DNA of 64,000 bases from Phaffia rhodozyma (Eukaryota > Basidiomycota > Tremellomycetes > Cystofilobasidiales > Mrakiaceae): contig JACGZH010000006.1 in NCBI GenBank assembly GCA_014706385.1, positions 62,001-126,000 of the forward strand, given 5' to 3'. Under the pieces are notes generated by a model. It saw nothing but the letters and a program-made list of their open reading frames with translations. It had not been told where the DNA came from and searched no databases. Within the stretch, counting starts at the first letter, position 1. Each line of letters begins with the position of its first letter. The position numbers and the translations under genes are program-made. Positions 22,371 to 34,400 of the stretch are shown here, in pieces.

Positions 22371-23874
22371 TTAGGTGCACTGTAGCATGTAAGGTAAATG
22401 CGGTCAGAAATCTATCGTCCTAAGAGTCAATAACTGCGATTGTCAACATACCTTGGGAGCATCACTGGTTCGGGTGTTAAGGATAAGGGCGACAATCAAA
22501 CCGTAGAGACCGAGCACCTCAGCGAACTAGTGATAGATGTATGCGGAATTGTCTGGTTAATAGTGTTTCTGGTAGCCAAATCTCGAGCAAGCCGTATAAG
22601 AAAGAAGTTTACGTACAATGAGAATCAAGATCATACCAACGAACAACCTAGGCTGCTGAGCGGTACCTCGGACTCCGGCATCACCAACGATTCCGATAGC
22701 GAACCCAGCGGCCAAACCGGCCAAACCGACAGAGAGACCAGCTCCAAGCTGGATGAATCCAGCGTAGAGAGACATAGGCGAGGCGACTAACAAAACGTTC
22801 GTACCGAATTAGCGATGATGTTCAGTATATATTTCGGTCTAGATACTCTATCAAGAAGCGTATCCCCAGACATACTGTTACCAGAGATCAAGACAGAAAC
22901 GACAAGTCCGTAAATGGCGATCTGTCGTCATGGCAAGGTTGGAGTTCGACAATCAATACAAAAATTAGTTCATCTATGATGCCGATCACGTCTCACCGAC
23001 GAACAAGCCACGCTCGATAGTCGGAGATACATCCTCCCTATATAAATTGAGATTACTAACAATACCAGCCATAATAACGGGAACCACACACTTCATCATC
23101 AGATCTGGTCTGAGGACAGCCATGGCGGAAATTCCAACCTGACGATAAGCAAACGAAGAGGGTGCAAAACATGTTCAAACAGAAATTATTAGCCATCATC
23201 GCAGTCGATTCATATGAGGAGATCGAAGAACTGACTCCAGACTTAGCGGTTCCATAACTGCAACAGACGGAAAGCAGAACACAGAACACAGAAGGAGTTT
23301 AGTTGATCCTCGAACCCAACAAGATCCTGATCATCAAGATCGCCACCATCCGTATCCAACCATCCCTCCCGTCCAGTGTGAGATATTATGACTTACGCGG
23401 CTCCGATACCTGTTCAATCGCAAGCACAAGATATCGGATTAAACAAGCGGATCAGCTTCTTGTAGCCTGATGGGTTAAAGGATGCGATAGAGACAAAGGG
23501 GATAGCCAAGCTGGAGATCTGCAGGTAATCTAAATTCCCATCTCCACTTTTTTTTCTTCCCATCTTTTCAAGAACGTTGATACGTACAGGTGAAGACAAT
23601 AGCAGCGGTGCAACCCTACAAAAGAATTGAAATACGATAGATAAGAGTATGAGTATCTGTAGCTGCGTACAGACCAAAGAGAAACAAAAACACAAACCAT
23701 GGTTCCCTGGATTGTATGAGAAAAGAAAAAACGGATGAGGCGTAAGCCCGATCGATCAGCCCCTGATGGTTTCTCAAAAAGGGAAAAAAGAGGGGAACAA
23801 CAGAGGCAATGCCAATCGAGAAAGACGATACTCACGAAGAAGGGAGCATAGACAGGGCAAAGTTCAGAAGACAT
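22371..23874 (-). CDS. VMA3: V-type proton ATPase 16-kDa proteolipid subunit c
   Basis: Membrane-rotor subunit of the vacuolar proton pump, 162 residues with four membrane helices. Ten exons were placed: 23874-23836, 23706-23698, 23615-23588, 23409-23397, 23257-23236, 23138-23061, 22921-22876, 22786-22617, 22526-22452 and 22379-22371. The sequence follows yeast Vma3 nearly throughout: [82 protein letters not shown], and [13 protein letters not shown] with the proton-binding Glu. One exon is only 9 nt (Gly-Thr-Met) and another 13 nt. The last intron may be retained. Splicing gives a terminal Cys-Thr, retention gives Val-Cys with a stop at 22443-22445, and both forms are 162 residues. Confidence 0.95.
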
Positions 23875-24358
23875 TTTGTTCTTTGGATAGAAGAAAGAAA
23901 GAGTTGAGGAAGACCGAAGCGAACGAAACTAGATGAGTTGGTGGGTGGAGTTGGTTGGACAAGTGAAAACGGGTGAGGGACGTTAGTTGAGGAAGATTGG
24001 TTACTGCCAGGCAGGTTGATGGTTACACGGCTCACATGGTCACAAAACCTCTATTTAGGTAGATCACCTATCTCTCTGCTCACTTCAAATGACGGAAACA
24101 GTTCAAAGCTTCGTCGACTATGTTGGTTTTGGTTGTCTGTTGTATCCTTTCTCCATACTCTGATCATACAGACTGTATCTTCTGTCTATGTCTGTTGATG
24201 TCTTTCAGACAAGAGTGAGAGTAGGAATGATTGCAAAACAATAATTTTTCTGAATAGATAACACAGTAACCTCCGACTCCTTTCCAATCCTTGTATTCAA
24301 AACTTGATGAAAGACTATAATGCACTTGAAACCAAGGATGATCCAGACGATAAAGACA
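23875..24358. other. Intergenic region between V-ATPase subunit and TFC7-like genes
   Basis: About 480 bp should contain the V-ATPase promoter and the 3' end of the phosphatase-domain gene, whose last exon end is not certain. I see no additional coding exon or RNA gene. Confidence 0.45.
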
Positions 24359-25738
24359 TCAGGTAATGCTCCTTACCAGGCGCGATTCCACATGGATAGT
24401 CTTTCTGATCGCTTGTACCGGGAACTCCGGGATCCTATCGATGAGGGGATGAATCAAACTTGAGCTCTTATCCAGTGAAATCAACATATCAACAAGACCA
24501 CAGAAGGGTTCGCTCACAGCAATGACTTCGCCGTCTGTATTTAACACCACGTCAGCAAACTGTTAAATGAGAACATGTCAGATCGGATGTTATCGTCCTG
24601 ACAGGCACCGAAATCAGTACAGATGGTAGAGACAAACCGTCCAGTTACGTTCCACGCCCTTCTCTAGATAACCGGCCTCTCCATTCTGGGCAATATCATA
24701 ATCTCCAACCGTGCCTTTATTTCCTTTTTTTAATTTATACCGACAGAAGCTTGCACATCCAGCGACAATCTCGAGCGAAGGATCTCCAACAAGCGCCCGC
24801 CCGAGAGCAATGACGGAAGCGGCATGGCCGACAAGAACTATCGATTTGACCGAAGGAAACTCTACCTAGAATTGAGAAATCCCCATAAGAAGTTGCTTGT
24901 CGTTAGTCGTTGCTTCATAACTTCAGATATCGCTACAAATATGACGGATTGAACGCAATGGCATGGATGTACCTCTATTCTATTAAGAAACGCGATCAAG
25001 AATTTGGATGCACGGTCTAACAGATCCGAGAGGCTCTCTCCCTTTCTGGATGGGTAATATGTCGAATCATAATCCAAGCAAATAGAGTCGGCAGGAAAAT
25101 GCTGAGACAGCTCCCGGGGCCCTGATGGACGAGGATGCAAGTTATAAGGGGGTGTTTCGGGTATTCGAGAGTACTGTATACGATATGGTAGTGAGAGAAT
25201 GTCAGCCCGTCGGATGAGATATCGAAGCTTAAGAGATAACGACCAAAACTCGCCCATTCTCCCAAACCATGCTCCAAACGGATGGGCACACCGAGTGCTT
25301 GAGCTACAGGTAGTGAGGTCTGAACGCATCTGTAAAATGGAGAGGAGAAGAGAAGCTCTGGAACGGGCTGTAAAGGATGAAAAGGAGGAACGAATAGAAT
25401 AGATGAATTTACTTTACGAAAATCCTGAAGGATATGCGAAAGAGCAAAGCACTGACCAGTCCATCTGGAGGAGACGCCATGTGTGTCCCTAATCGAGCGG
25501 CTTGCTGGTGATTCAAAGAGTAGATCACATCCCAGAGAACGGAACGATCGACAAGAATATATACTGCGATCAGCAAGAAAGATTAATCCGATTCCTTCAG
25601 CTCTGCTTGATGGAAACTAACCTCCAAACCGTAAGCTGCGAGTGGAGGATCTCGGGCGAGTTTTGTGGGTGTCGTCCAATTATTAGTGAGCCAGCTAAGT
25701 CGGAAGCCATGACGAGCGATGTAGATTTGTTCAAGCAT
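24359..25738 (-). CDS. Histidine-phosphatase-domain protein similar to TFIIIC subunit TFC7/tau55
   Basis: Member of the phosphoglycerate-mutase-like (RHG) superfamily. The ATG at 25738 gives MLEQIYIARHGFRLSWL with the catalytic RHG. Spliced exons then give AAYGLE, QAARLGTHMASPP, LLFSSPFYRCVQTSLPVAQ, RLEHGLGEW, a YDSTYYPSRKGESLSDLLDR stretch, VLVGHAASVIALGRAL with the second catalytic His, and RNWTFADV. IYIARHGxRxxWL, SPFYRC and HAASxIALG match the phosphatase domain of yeast Tfc7 as I recall it. The role in RNA polymerase III transcription is inferred from that likeness only. It could be a stand-alone phosphatase. I place the end at the stop near 24359, but a further splice (a CTGGTAAGG donor) could extend it. 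It is divergent from the next gene, with 291 bp between starts. Confidence 0.8.
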
Positions 25739-26029
25739 CCAAGAGTTGTCGAGAAAAAGAGAGAAGGAGGAAGAAAGAAAGAAGAGATAGATATCGGAGC
25801 GATTGTAAGGCAAATGGAGGAATAGAGCCGAAGCTTCGAACAAACTAAGGGTTCGAAATGTTACCTATGTGATGAGCTATCATAAATATATCGAATCATA
25901 CAATGACGTTTGTTTCCGTGGTGCGGGGGGGGGGCTGATCTCCCCATTTTTTCGAACACTCAGCCAACAAACCAGCTCGATCATCCTTTTGCTCAACGAC
26001 CTATTGTGATTCCATTGGGTTTTCTCATC

Positions 26030-28169
26030 ATGCCAGATCCACCAGTTCTCAAACGTCCTCATCGGGCCGCCCGAGACGTACCTCCTCCACCAGTGGAATC
26101 TGATTCAACAGAAATTTCATCCGAGCCGGACTCGTCCGATATGGATGACGGCAAGGCTCGAAAGAAGCACAAGCCGTTGAGACAGGTCAAGAGATCCAAA
26201 ACTCTGGATGGAGATACATACGATGGCTCTGATGACGAGGGTTCTAGTTCTGATGTGGCAGACCAAGATACAGATGAGGAGACTGGAATCAAGGTTGTCG
26301 GTCGAATCGCCAAAGCTCCGACAAAAGGACTAGGTTGGTTTCGAATTTTTGAACAGGATCATCTTTCATCATTCCGTTGTGTTTTATATATTTCTTCTCT
26401 ATGTCTCATGTGGTTTTCTCCGTGTCACCTATACCACAGTACCTCCTGGTCATATCTCGAGAAATACTCTGAAGTTTCTAGCCAAGTTGGCCATTCCAGA
26501 GAATAACGATCGACAATGGTTTGTCGCGAGAAAGTTTCTGATAGGGGTATTCACAGGCTTACGCGTCTGAACGTACTTGTCAGGTTCGCACTACACGATC
26601 CCGTCTTTCGACAGGCGCAAAAAGAGTTTGTCGACTTCGTAGATATCCTTGTACCAGGCATCATGGATATCGATCAAGAGATTCCTTTCCTGCCCGCTAG
26701 GGATATCATTGTGCGTGTTGCGTTTTTTTGTCCTTCCTTTCGTCGAGACCTCAGGAACCTGCGCCGAATTTGATGAAAAGGATCCCTGTTTCGTTTATGT
26801 ATCATAAATAGCACCGGATATATAGAGACGGTCAGAACCATTTGATAGATCAGATTCGTGCGATAGGACGGACATGTGAGACTGACTTGATGAATCATAC
26901 TGGAGATAGTTCGTTTTTCCAATGACAAGACTCCATATAAGTATGTTTTTGATCGGACAAACTATATAGTCCTTTCCGACAGATTGTCACCAACTGATCT
27001 AAACTTTATCCTTCCATTCATCTTCTCATCTTCTCGGTATTTACAGGAAGAACTTTAGTGTTTCACTCTCTAGGACAGGTAGGAAAGGGATCTTTGGACA
27101 CTACCACCTATCTAGTAAGTCGTTTGAAATCAGATTCACCCTCCGCAAGCTCTTTTAGTGAGGCCGACCACCCCTTTGATGTTGCCAATCCAAACACAGT
27201 TAAGCCGGGAGATCAGTCGATCTTGGCTGTCGGTGTATGGGAGCCTGGGAAAGAGGAACTCGCATTGATTCGGTGAGCTTTACCGAGTGGGCCTGTCAAC
27301 CCCGCGTGTTTGTTCCTGATAGTTGGGTTTCTTAATCCCGATTATACTTTTGGTCATACGGGTGAGTAGACAGTCGATGGCAGATGCCCCAAAAACGTTT
27401 CGCCGGATCATCTCTGCCCCAGAGTTTGTCGCCGAGTTCGGGGAGCCTTCCCCCCTTCCCGCGGTTCTCAAACCAAAGCCGAAAGCCAAATCAAAGGGCA
27501 AGAAGAAAGGGACGGAAGCTGTGTCATCGTCAGAGGACGAAAACAAAGGCGGTAAAAGGCAAAAGATTGAGGTGCCATTGCCATCCAGGAGGAGGAACGT
27601 CTTTGGAGGCGATCGGGTTTGTCTCTCTTCTCTCCCCGTTTTCATCTTTCCTTCGTTTTTCCTGTGCTCCCTTTGAATCTTTCCCTGATGATTGGTATGT
27701 GATGTTTACCCGGCCTTATGAAGGAACTAAAAGTGGCACCTATGGGATACCCGAAAGATCACCCTGAGATCGACTTATTGAAGCTTCGAAGTATAGCGGT
27801 GATCAAACAGTGCGCTCATCCTCTTCTTACTCTCGTGGCTTAAATTTTCCCCTTACTGAATCGTTTATTGGATCTATACTGTACGCGTCTTATAATCATA
27901 GTTACACAGACGAACAGGTCACCCAGCCCGATTTTCAAAAAGAGATTTTACGAGTCATGGCCATTGCCCGACCTCTCGTCCATCAGTTTGTGCCCATCTT
28001 GTTTTCTTTATTCATAGACATAGCTTTGTTTTCTGCGCCTCTCGCTGACCTGCTCTTCGATCGGATTGGATGGCGGGGTTTGCTTCCGTCTAGTATCAAC
28101 CGAGTTGTTACTAACACAGGCGGAACGTTCACAGATGAACCAGTCTCTCCCTCTGCTGAGGATGATTAA
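26030..28169 (+). CDS. DUF2461-family protein
   Basis: Protein of unknown biochemical role. The ATG at 26030 opens a charged N-terminus of about 100 residues (KRPHRAARDV, a KKHKPLRQVKRSK basic patch, then acidic Ser/Asp runs) suggesting a nuclear location. After an intron the DUF2461 core appears: RNTLKFLAKLAIPENNDRQW, FVDFVDILVPGIMDID, LPARDI, then RDVRFSNDKTPYKKNFS and SRTGRKG (around 26800-27080), GDQSILAVGVWEPGKEELAL (about 27210-27272), and the RRIISAPEF segment. A Lys-rich insert (KPKPKAKSKGKKKG) and an acidic Ser stretch follow, then GYPKDHPEIDLLKLRS. The gene ends VSPSAEDD at 28169. Exon boundaries in the last third are approximate. The fungal versions usually carry this kind of charged tail. 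Confidence 0.82.
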
Positions 28170-28442
28170 AGGTGAATACAAGAAAGAAATGATGGGAAAG
28201 ATGCGTTCGAACGCGTGCATTGGCAATGGGAGGAACGCAGAGCAGATGGAAAAGGACCGAAGGCACACACACAAGTACTAGGACACAATACAAAAAACAA
28301 GTGAGATACTCCGGAATCGTATGCCTGTTTTCATGAGTTCGCAAGACCGTTGTAGAAAGAAAGGTAGACGTCTATTCTTGCCGCACTGCATATCAGGGTC
28401 GTCAATGGGCAAGAGTTCGTGAGAGTTTAACTTCAGAGGTAG

Positions 28443-29579
28443 CTATAGGATGGAAACGCACGAGACTCTGTTTTCCCAGCCTACGTATTGGGCTGTTGCG
28501 ATCTACCGGAAAAGGGAGAGAGAAAGAAGAGCAAAAAGAAAGGAAACTTCCGGGATTGAGTGAACAGATAACTTGATGGACGAGGCTCTTTCAAAAAAGA
28601 ATGATTACTGACTAGCGCGATTCGGTCACCAGGCCGGGCTGCTAACAATAACGGTTGGTCAGGCTGACGTTTGGAGAAGATGAGATGATGAGCTTTGATG
28701 TATTGTCCGGCGTGGACGTTATACTGAACGGTTTGTCTGGAGTTTTCGACTTCTGACCAGGTGGTCAAGCTATCTTCTGACCAGAAGTCTGTTTGATCTT
28801 GGCTTTGATAGTTCCCATCTGGGTTTCTACGCAGTAGACAGACTTGGTAGTATGAGGATGTACCTACATACGTGCCTATGAGTGTATGAAATGGAGAAAA
28901 ATCAGCCAGTTTAGCTAGAAACAAACCAGCACAGCGAAGAGGGAGGAGGGAGACGGAGAGGGGAGAGGGGAGACGGAAAGGGTGACAAGGATACTGTTGC
29001 TCAGCCTTGACCGAAAAGACGGACCATAATGTTGCGGAAAGTCACTCCAGCCCTGGTCTCGGCCTCTGATCCCAAGTCTGATTTCTTCTGGACGACCATG
29101 TATAGGAATTGGGTCGGATACGAGATACCGTACGCTCGCGTTCCTAGAGACGCAGAAGAACAATGGCCTCGGTGATCAGTTCGGGCAAGGGAACATGTAA
29201 GACAAGATACAAACAGAGAGAGAACTCGCCTGATGTTGACGAGATCGGTCCGGGTGATCGACATGACCGAGTGGTACTGCGCAATCGACAAGATGGGCAG
29301 AACGAGCTCTGGGGGAAGCCTGTGTAGTAAGAGATTTCTCACCCGGAGCTGGTCTTCTGGACTTGGACTCCATTTCGGTCTGTCCTCGTCCTCAAATTGG
29401 TCGGCCGGATGAAGGAAAGAACTGAACAGTCTCGCTGGAAGAGTGGCAGGAGGGGTGTTTGAATGTGTAGATGTAGCTGCAGGGCTAGGCGACGAAGATC
29501 TCGGTGGTCGGTAGACCAGAAGATAGACAGATATTGGAAACAGCAACAGGACCAATACGATGGTTAAACCGGTAGCCAT
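28443..29579 (-). CDS. Conserved membrane-anchored fungal protein with F-box-like LPPEL motif
   Basis: Function not recognised. The ATG at 29579 (the sequence upstream starts only with GTG) gives one N-terminal hydrophobic segment, MATGLTIVLVLLLFPISVYLL, then a Ser/Pro-rich stretch and LLLHRLPPELVLPILSIAQY. That segment resembles the LPxEL...IL...A(E/Q)Y motif found in a family of fungal proteins of unknown function. Further exons give YLYMVVQKKSDLGS-like sequence, GVTFRNIMVRLF, YYQVCLLRRN and GDRIALI, and after a last intron ATAQYVGWENRVSCVSIL, with the stop at 28443. The C-terminal 'GDRIAL.A.A.YxGWxNxV' pattern is shared with that family. A membrane anchor ahead of such a motif is unusual. 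Confidence 0.68.
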
Positions 29580-31498
29580 ATTGACTGTGTGTTCCACAAA
29601 AGAGACACAGAGATGGTCGGACAGAGCTATGAGTCAGATCAGCCGTAACAGACGAGGTTACTATTCTTCCGAGCTCAAGCGACGACAGCCTACACAGACG
29701 CGAGAGTATTGTGAAAAGTAAGCGCAGTCTCGTGAACCGAAAGAAAGAAGGGGCGCCAGCTGGGTTCCAACGCAAAACACAAAAGAGGTGAATGACGCTG
29801 GAAAACTAAAAAGAGATTGTAACTTTAATCGCGTCACACACAGAGAACGCGACACTGGAAAGGGACCAGGGACAATGAAAGCTCAGACACCGACAGTCCA
29901 GGCTTTGGGGGCGCGACTGAGGCTTAGAGGTTCATGTGTGCGTGTATGAATGTGTGGCGTTTGTGGCGGCGGAAGCTGGGAGGGATACAATCGTGACTGG
30001 GTGAACGGGGCTGTGCTATCATGAGTGTTGATCAATGGGAAAGCGAGAACTACAACAATGAGGACGCTTCCGGTACATCCACGCTGTTTTGTTTGTTATC
30101 CATTGTATTGGTATTCATTCTAGTGTCATTTTCTTTCGAGGCCTTTTGTCTGACAGCTTCTTCTTACTGTATACTTTCTCTCTAAACTCTTCCTTTTTTC
30201 CCCGGCGTTTCGTAATCGATCGTTCTTTCCGCGTAATAACTATCTTCGCCCATTTACCTCTCTGTATATGCCTTCGGTGTCTTTAGTGTCTGTGTCCACA
30301 CCACGCCCGCATTAACCTCTGGCGGCCTGCCCCTTAAAAACACCGAGGGTTTAGCATCGTCTCGCGTACGTCTTAAACCTTGTGAGGAGGCTGCCGAGGG
30401 TAAAGTCGACGACACACACCGGCCACAATCCCTTCTGGAACTCACCCGACCAGACGCAGGTAAACCCAAGCCGAAACTCGGTCGTTTCCGCGTTGTCTCC
30501 TCTCCTCTCCCTCGTCTTAACTTACGCCCGAATCCAGACTCACATTCACACTTACACTCACATTCACCTCCTTTTTATCGTTCTCGTTCTCGTCCTCACT
30601 CACTATCTCTCTCTCTATTCTCTCTCTCTTTATTCTCTCGTCTTTTCTTTCTCACTCTCCTTCTAACTTTCTATATTATCTTGCTCCTTTTTTAAAAAAT
30701 AAAAACAAAAATCCTCGCTTTCAAGAAAATCCTGGTGTCAACTTTGGTGAGTCTGAAATCTCTGTTCATCCTTTCGGCTTGTCCTTCTTCGTAGTCCTAT
30801 AGTTCTCTTTGTCTGGGTAGATTCAACCCACATCAAACTTCTACTTGGCGTCTCGGATCATAGTCGTTCTTTTTATTATTAATAAAGGAAACAAAAGCAG
30901 ATAGACAAAAAGACAGAGAGAATTAGAATAGAAAAGAGGATTGATCCGGGGAGAGAGGGAAAGAAGGAGAGGTGACGACACACGCACTTTAGTCGATCCA
31001 TTCCGGACCCGCGAGAAGGTTTACGCGATGTTTTTTTCTCTCTTTGTTTTAGGCTATAGCCGCGAATCCCGTTCTTGTGCTTAGCACCTCTTTTGCTCTC
31101 TCTCTCTTTCTCCTTCTCCCTCTCTCCTTCTGCTCTCTTCCGTTCTTTAGTCTCTGGTCTCTCTCCTTTTCGTTTGCTTAGCAAGCTCTGGCCTAGAATC
31201 CTTCTTGACTTTCTCTCACACTCGGCAAGTGGAAAGCGTAGCTGACCATCTGGTTTTCGTCCTTTGCCATACATAACCCCAAATATTAATCACCTCGAAC
31301 ACTAGAAACCACGAACGATCAACTACTTTCTGGACGCCTAGATTCTCCTCCCTTTCTATCGGGATCAGTCTTGGCCTATCTGCTCTTGTTTCGCCCACAA
31401 ACAGTCGTTCTTCACTCTACTCCTCTGCGTCTGCTCTACTCTCTACCGTGGCTTACCTTGCTCTGCGTGGTGATCTTCAGGATCGACCTGTGGAGGAC
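29580..31498. other. Long regulatory/leader region upstream of the Crk1-like kinase
   Basis: About 1.9 kb between divergent genes. From about 30480 to 31140 the + strand is heavily pyrimidine-rich, including ACTCACATTCACAC and TCTCTCTCTC runs (30530-30680), an A-rich patch at 30695-30712 and further CT runs near 31090-31125. No protein-like exon with an ATG and conserved content was found. A long 5' leader with pyrimidine tracts is the likely reading, possibly with a leader intron. Confidence 0.5.
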
Positions 31499-34400
31499 AT
31501 GTCCCTCGTAGAAGACAACTGGACATCCTCATCCAGGCAAACCCTTCACCAAAACCCACACGTTCACCACACACACGCCAGACAGCCTTCCAACTCGTCC
31601 CTCCTCGCACCACCTGTGCCTGAAGGCCGACTGGCCCATCAAACCCATCACCATTCCTCCTCCTCCTCTTCCTCCTCCCCATCCTTGGTTCTTTCTCCCC
31701 AGCAGTCTATATCACATCAGCCCTCTCCTCATCAGCTACCTTCTCATCAACCTTCCGCCCACCAGCTGCCTTCCTCTTACCAGCTTCCCTCTTTTCCTCA
31801 TCCACCACCATCGCTACCACTGTCTTCGTTGCCCGACGGCCACAGGAGTAATCCGACAGTGACGGTTTCGGGTGAGGAAAACCTGTCGGGCCGGAGACAC
31901 AGAGAGAGCTCTTCCTCGAGACAAACCAGAAGGAGCACACACTCTTGGGGAGTGTTACCACCTGGTAAGTCGTTCTGATGCCCAATCCGAGGGCCATGTC
32001 TTTGATCTTTGATCCTTGATGCTTTCTCTTGCTTCTACACTTGGTGGTTGTGTGTATTTTGAATTGACCGGTTCCTACTTTGGATTATCTTCTCTCTTCC
32101 CTCTCTTCCCTTTGATCAACAACCCAATGAACTTTCTTCCTGACTCGCCCATCTATTAATCCTCCAGACGCCCCACGATCGTATACTCCGGTGAAACTCG
32201 TAGGCGACGGTTCGTTCGGTACGGTCTGGCTATGTGACTGGCACTCGCCTCTTCCACCAGGCACCACTCTCAGCCCGATGCAATGCGGAGCAGGCGCGCG
32301 TCCAGAATGGGTCGGCAAACGACTTGTCGCCGTCAAACGAATGAAACGGGTTTGGGAACGAGGTTGGGAGGACGCAGCAAAACTGAAGGAACTAGAGGTC
32401 TGTCTGTTCCTCATGTGCTTCTCTTCCTCTTCTTCTCTCGGGTGTTGGGAGTTCTCTGTTTTCTCACAACCTGTTTTTTTTTCTTTGCGTCCTGCACGTA
32501 ATAAACTTCGGTCTTCATCTTTTTTTCTCTCGACAGTCCCTGCGTTTCATTCCGCCACATCCTAACGTCATCCCATTATACGACGCGTTTCTGCAGCCGT
32601 CTAAAGAGCTGTACTTCGTATTCGAATGCATGGAGGGCAATCTTTACCAACTCACAAAATCCAGGCGGGGTCGACCCATGGCTGGCGGGTTGATCGCATC
32701 AATCTTTCATCAGGTCATCTCTGGCCTAAATCACATCCACTCGGCCGGCTATTTTCATCGAGACATGAAACCAGAAAACCTGTTGGTCACCACCATAGGT
32801 CTTCAAGACTACATTCCCGTCAGGGAGACCCCCCTTCCACCGGGCACACGCACAGAGACTGACGTCATCGTCATCGTCAAGCTTGCAGACTTTGGACTGG
32901 CCAGAGAGATTGACTCCAAGCCACCCTACACCGAATATGTCTCGACCAGGTGGTACCGAGCCCCAGAGGTTCTCCTCAGAAGTAGGGAATACGGCCCGCC
33001 GGTCGATATTTGGGCCCTCGGTACCATTCTAGCAGAGATCGTCAACTTAAAGCCGATCTTTCCCGGCCAGTCCGAGGTCGACCAGGTTTACAAGATTTGT
33101 GCAATTTTGGGTGATCCGAGCAGAAAGTATGGCCTCGATGAACAAGGCAAGATCAGAGGAGGAGGCCCATGGGATCGAGGGATCAAGATGGCACACGCCG
33201 TCGGTTTTGGCTTTCCAAAAGTGAGTCTTGAATTGTGGTCAGTTTACAGTCGGGACTCGGTAACACTAAGGCCGATTTCATTTTCAATGTGTTTCTTTCA
33301 GATGTCACCGCCTTTGTTTTCTTCGTTCTTCGATGCGTCCACTCCATCGACATTGATTGATTGTATAGCCGAATGTCTACGTTATAATCCTCGCCATCGA
33401 ATCACCGCACGAGCCTGCCTCGAGCATGCATACTTTCGACAGACCGTCCCCCAGATTCAGGCGACTCCATTCATACCCGCTATGCCGGATGCTCCCCCGT
33501 CATCGTCAAACCCATCCAATGCGGACCATCAACCATACCTTCCGTCGGCTGCATCGTCGACAAATGTGGCTTCCACCATTGTAGAAACCGGGATCCCATC
33601 GCACCCATCCTCCCGAACGACCCCCCATTCGGATCATTCCCCCGGCCCGTCGGTCGGGCCGACGAACTTACCACTCAGCTTGGTAGATGGTGCTTCCGCC
33701 AGCCGGACCTTACCCGCCCCTCAGGCCTCAACCAACTCACTTTCACCAATCCCTTCCAGAGCGCTGTTCTTCCCTCAATACCGAGATCCGACCTCGCCTG
33801 TTGTCCTTCCGCCCTCCTCGTCGTCGTCCTCTATTTCCCATCATTCTGCGGGGCCCAGGGCGCCTTACGATCAGTCCCCAAGCTTGGATCATCGATCGCT
33901 GACGTCTTCTTCTTTGGCGAACGGCCGTCGAACAACCGGCGCCTCGGCTTTGGTCGATCAGTTGAAGAAGTTGGATCTTCCAGCGGCAGACCTGTCGAGC
34001 TATGGTAAACGTTTACCCGCCCATGGATTGAACCCGGCTCCGAGCTGGTCCACCACCCCCCAGCCTGCTTCGCCAGCCGACGTGCCGTCCAATCATCACC
34101 AACAGCCACATCATTCCCAATCTCAGCAACACCGTCACACTCATAGCAACAGCCAGTCTTATGGCCAACCTGCCGGAGAACCTTCCAACGGAGGATACTG
34201 TAAATCCACATCGGGTGACCCCCAACTCTATGCCCTTTCTAATGGTTCGACAAGTACAGCCAACTCCAGCTTCTACGCCAGTTCAGCCAACGTTGACCTT
34301 CTCTCGAATCCTGCAACCCTGGCGACGTCGTCGTTATCGGTCAGTTCATCGACAAGGGGCCAGGTGCATCAATCTATCCCCCCAATACAGACACGTTCGG

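Noticed and set aside
22144..22374. Small basic + strand frame beginning MARRREKEGKKRYEE.
   Set aside because: It has an ATG, but no conserved content, lies in a likely promoter/3' region, and low-complexity basic frames of this size occur by chance.
31448..31498. A start at 31448 for the Crk1-like kinase.
   Set aside because: The codon there is GTG, not ATG. The first in-frame ATG is at 31499.
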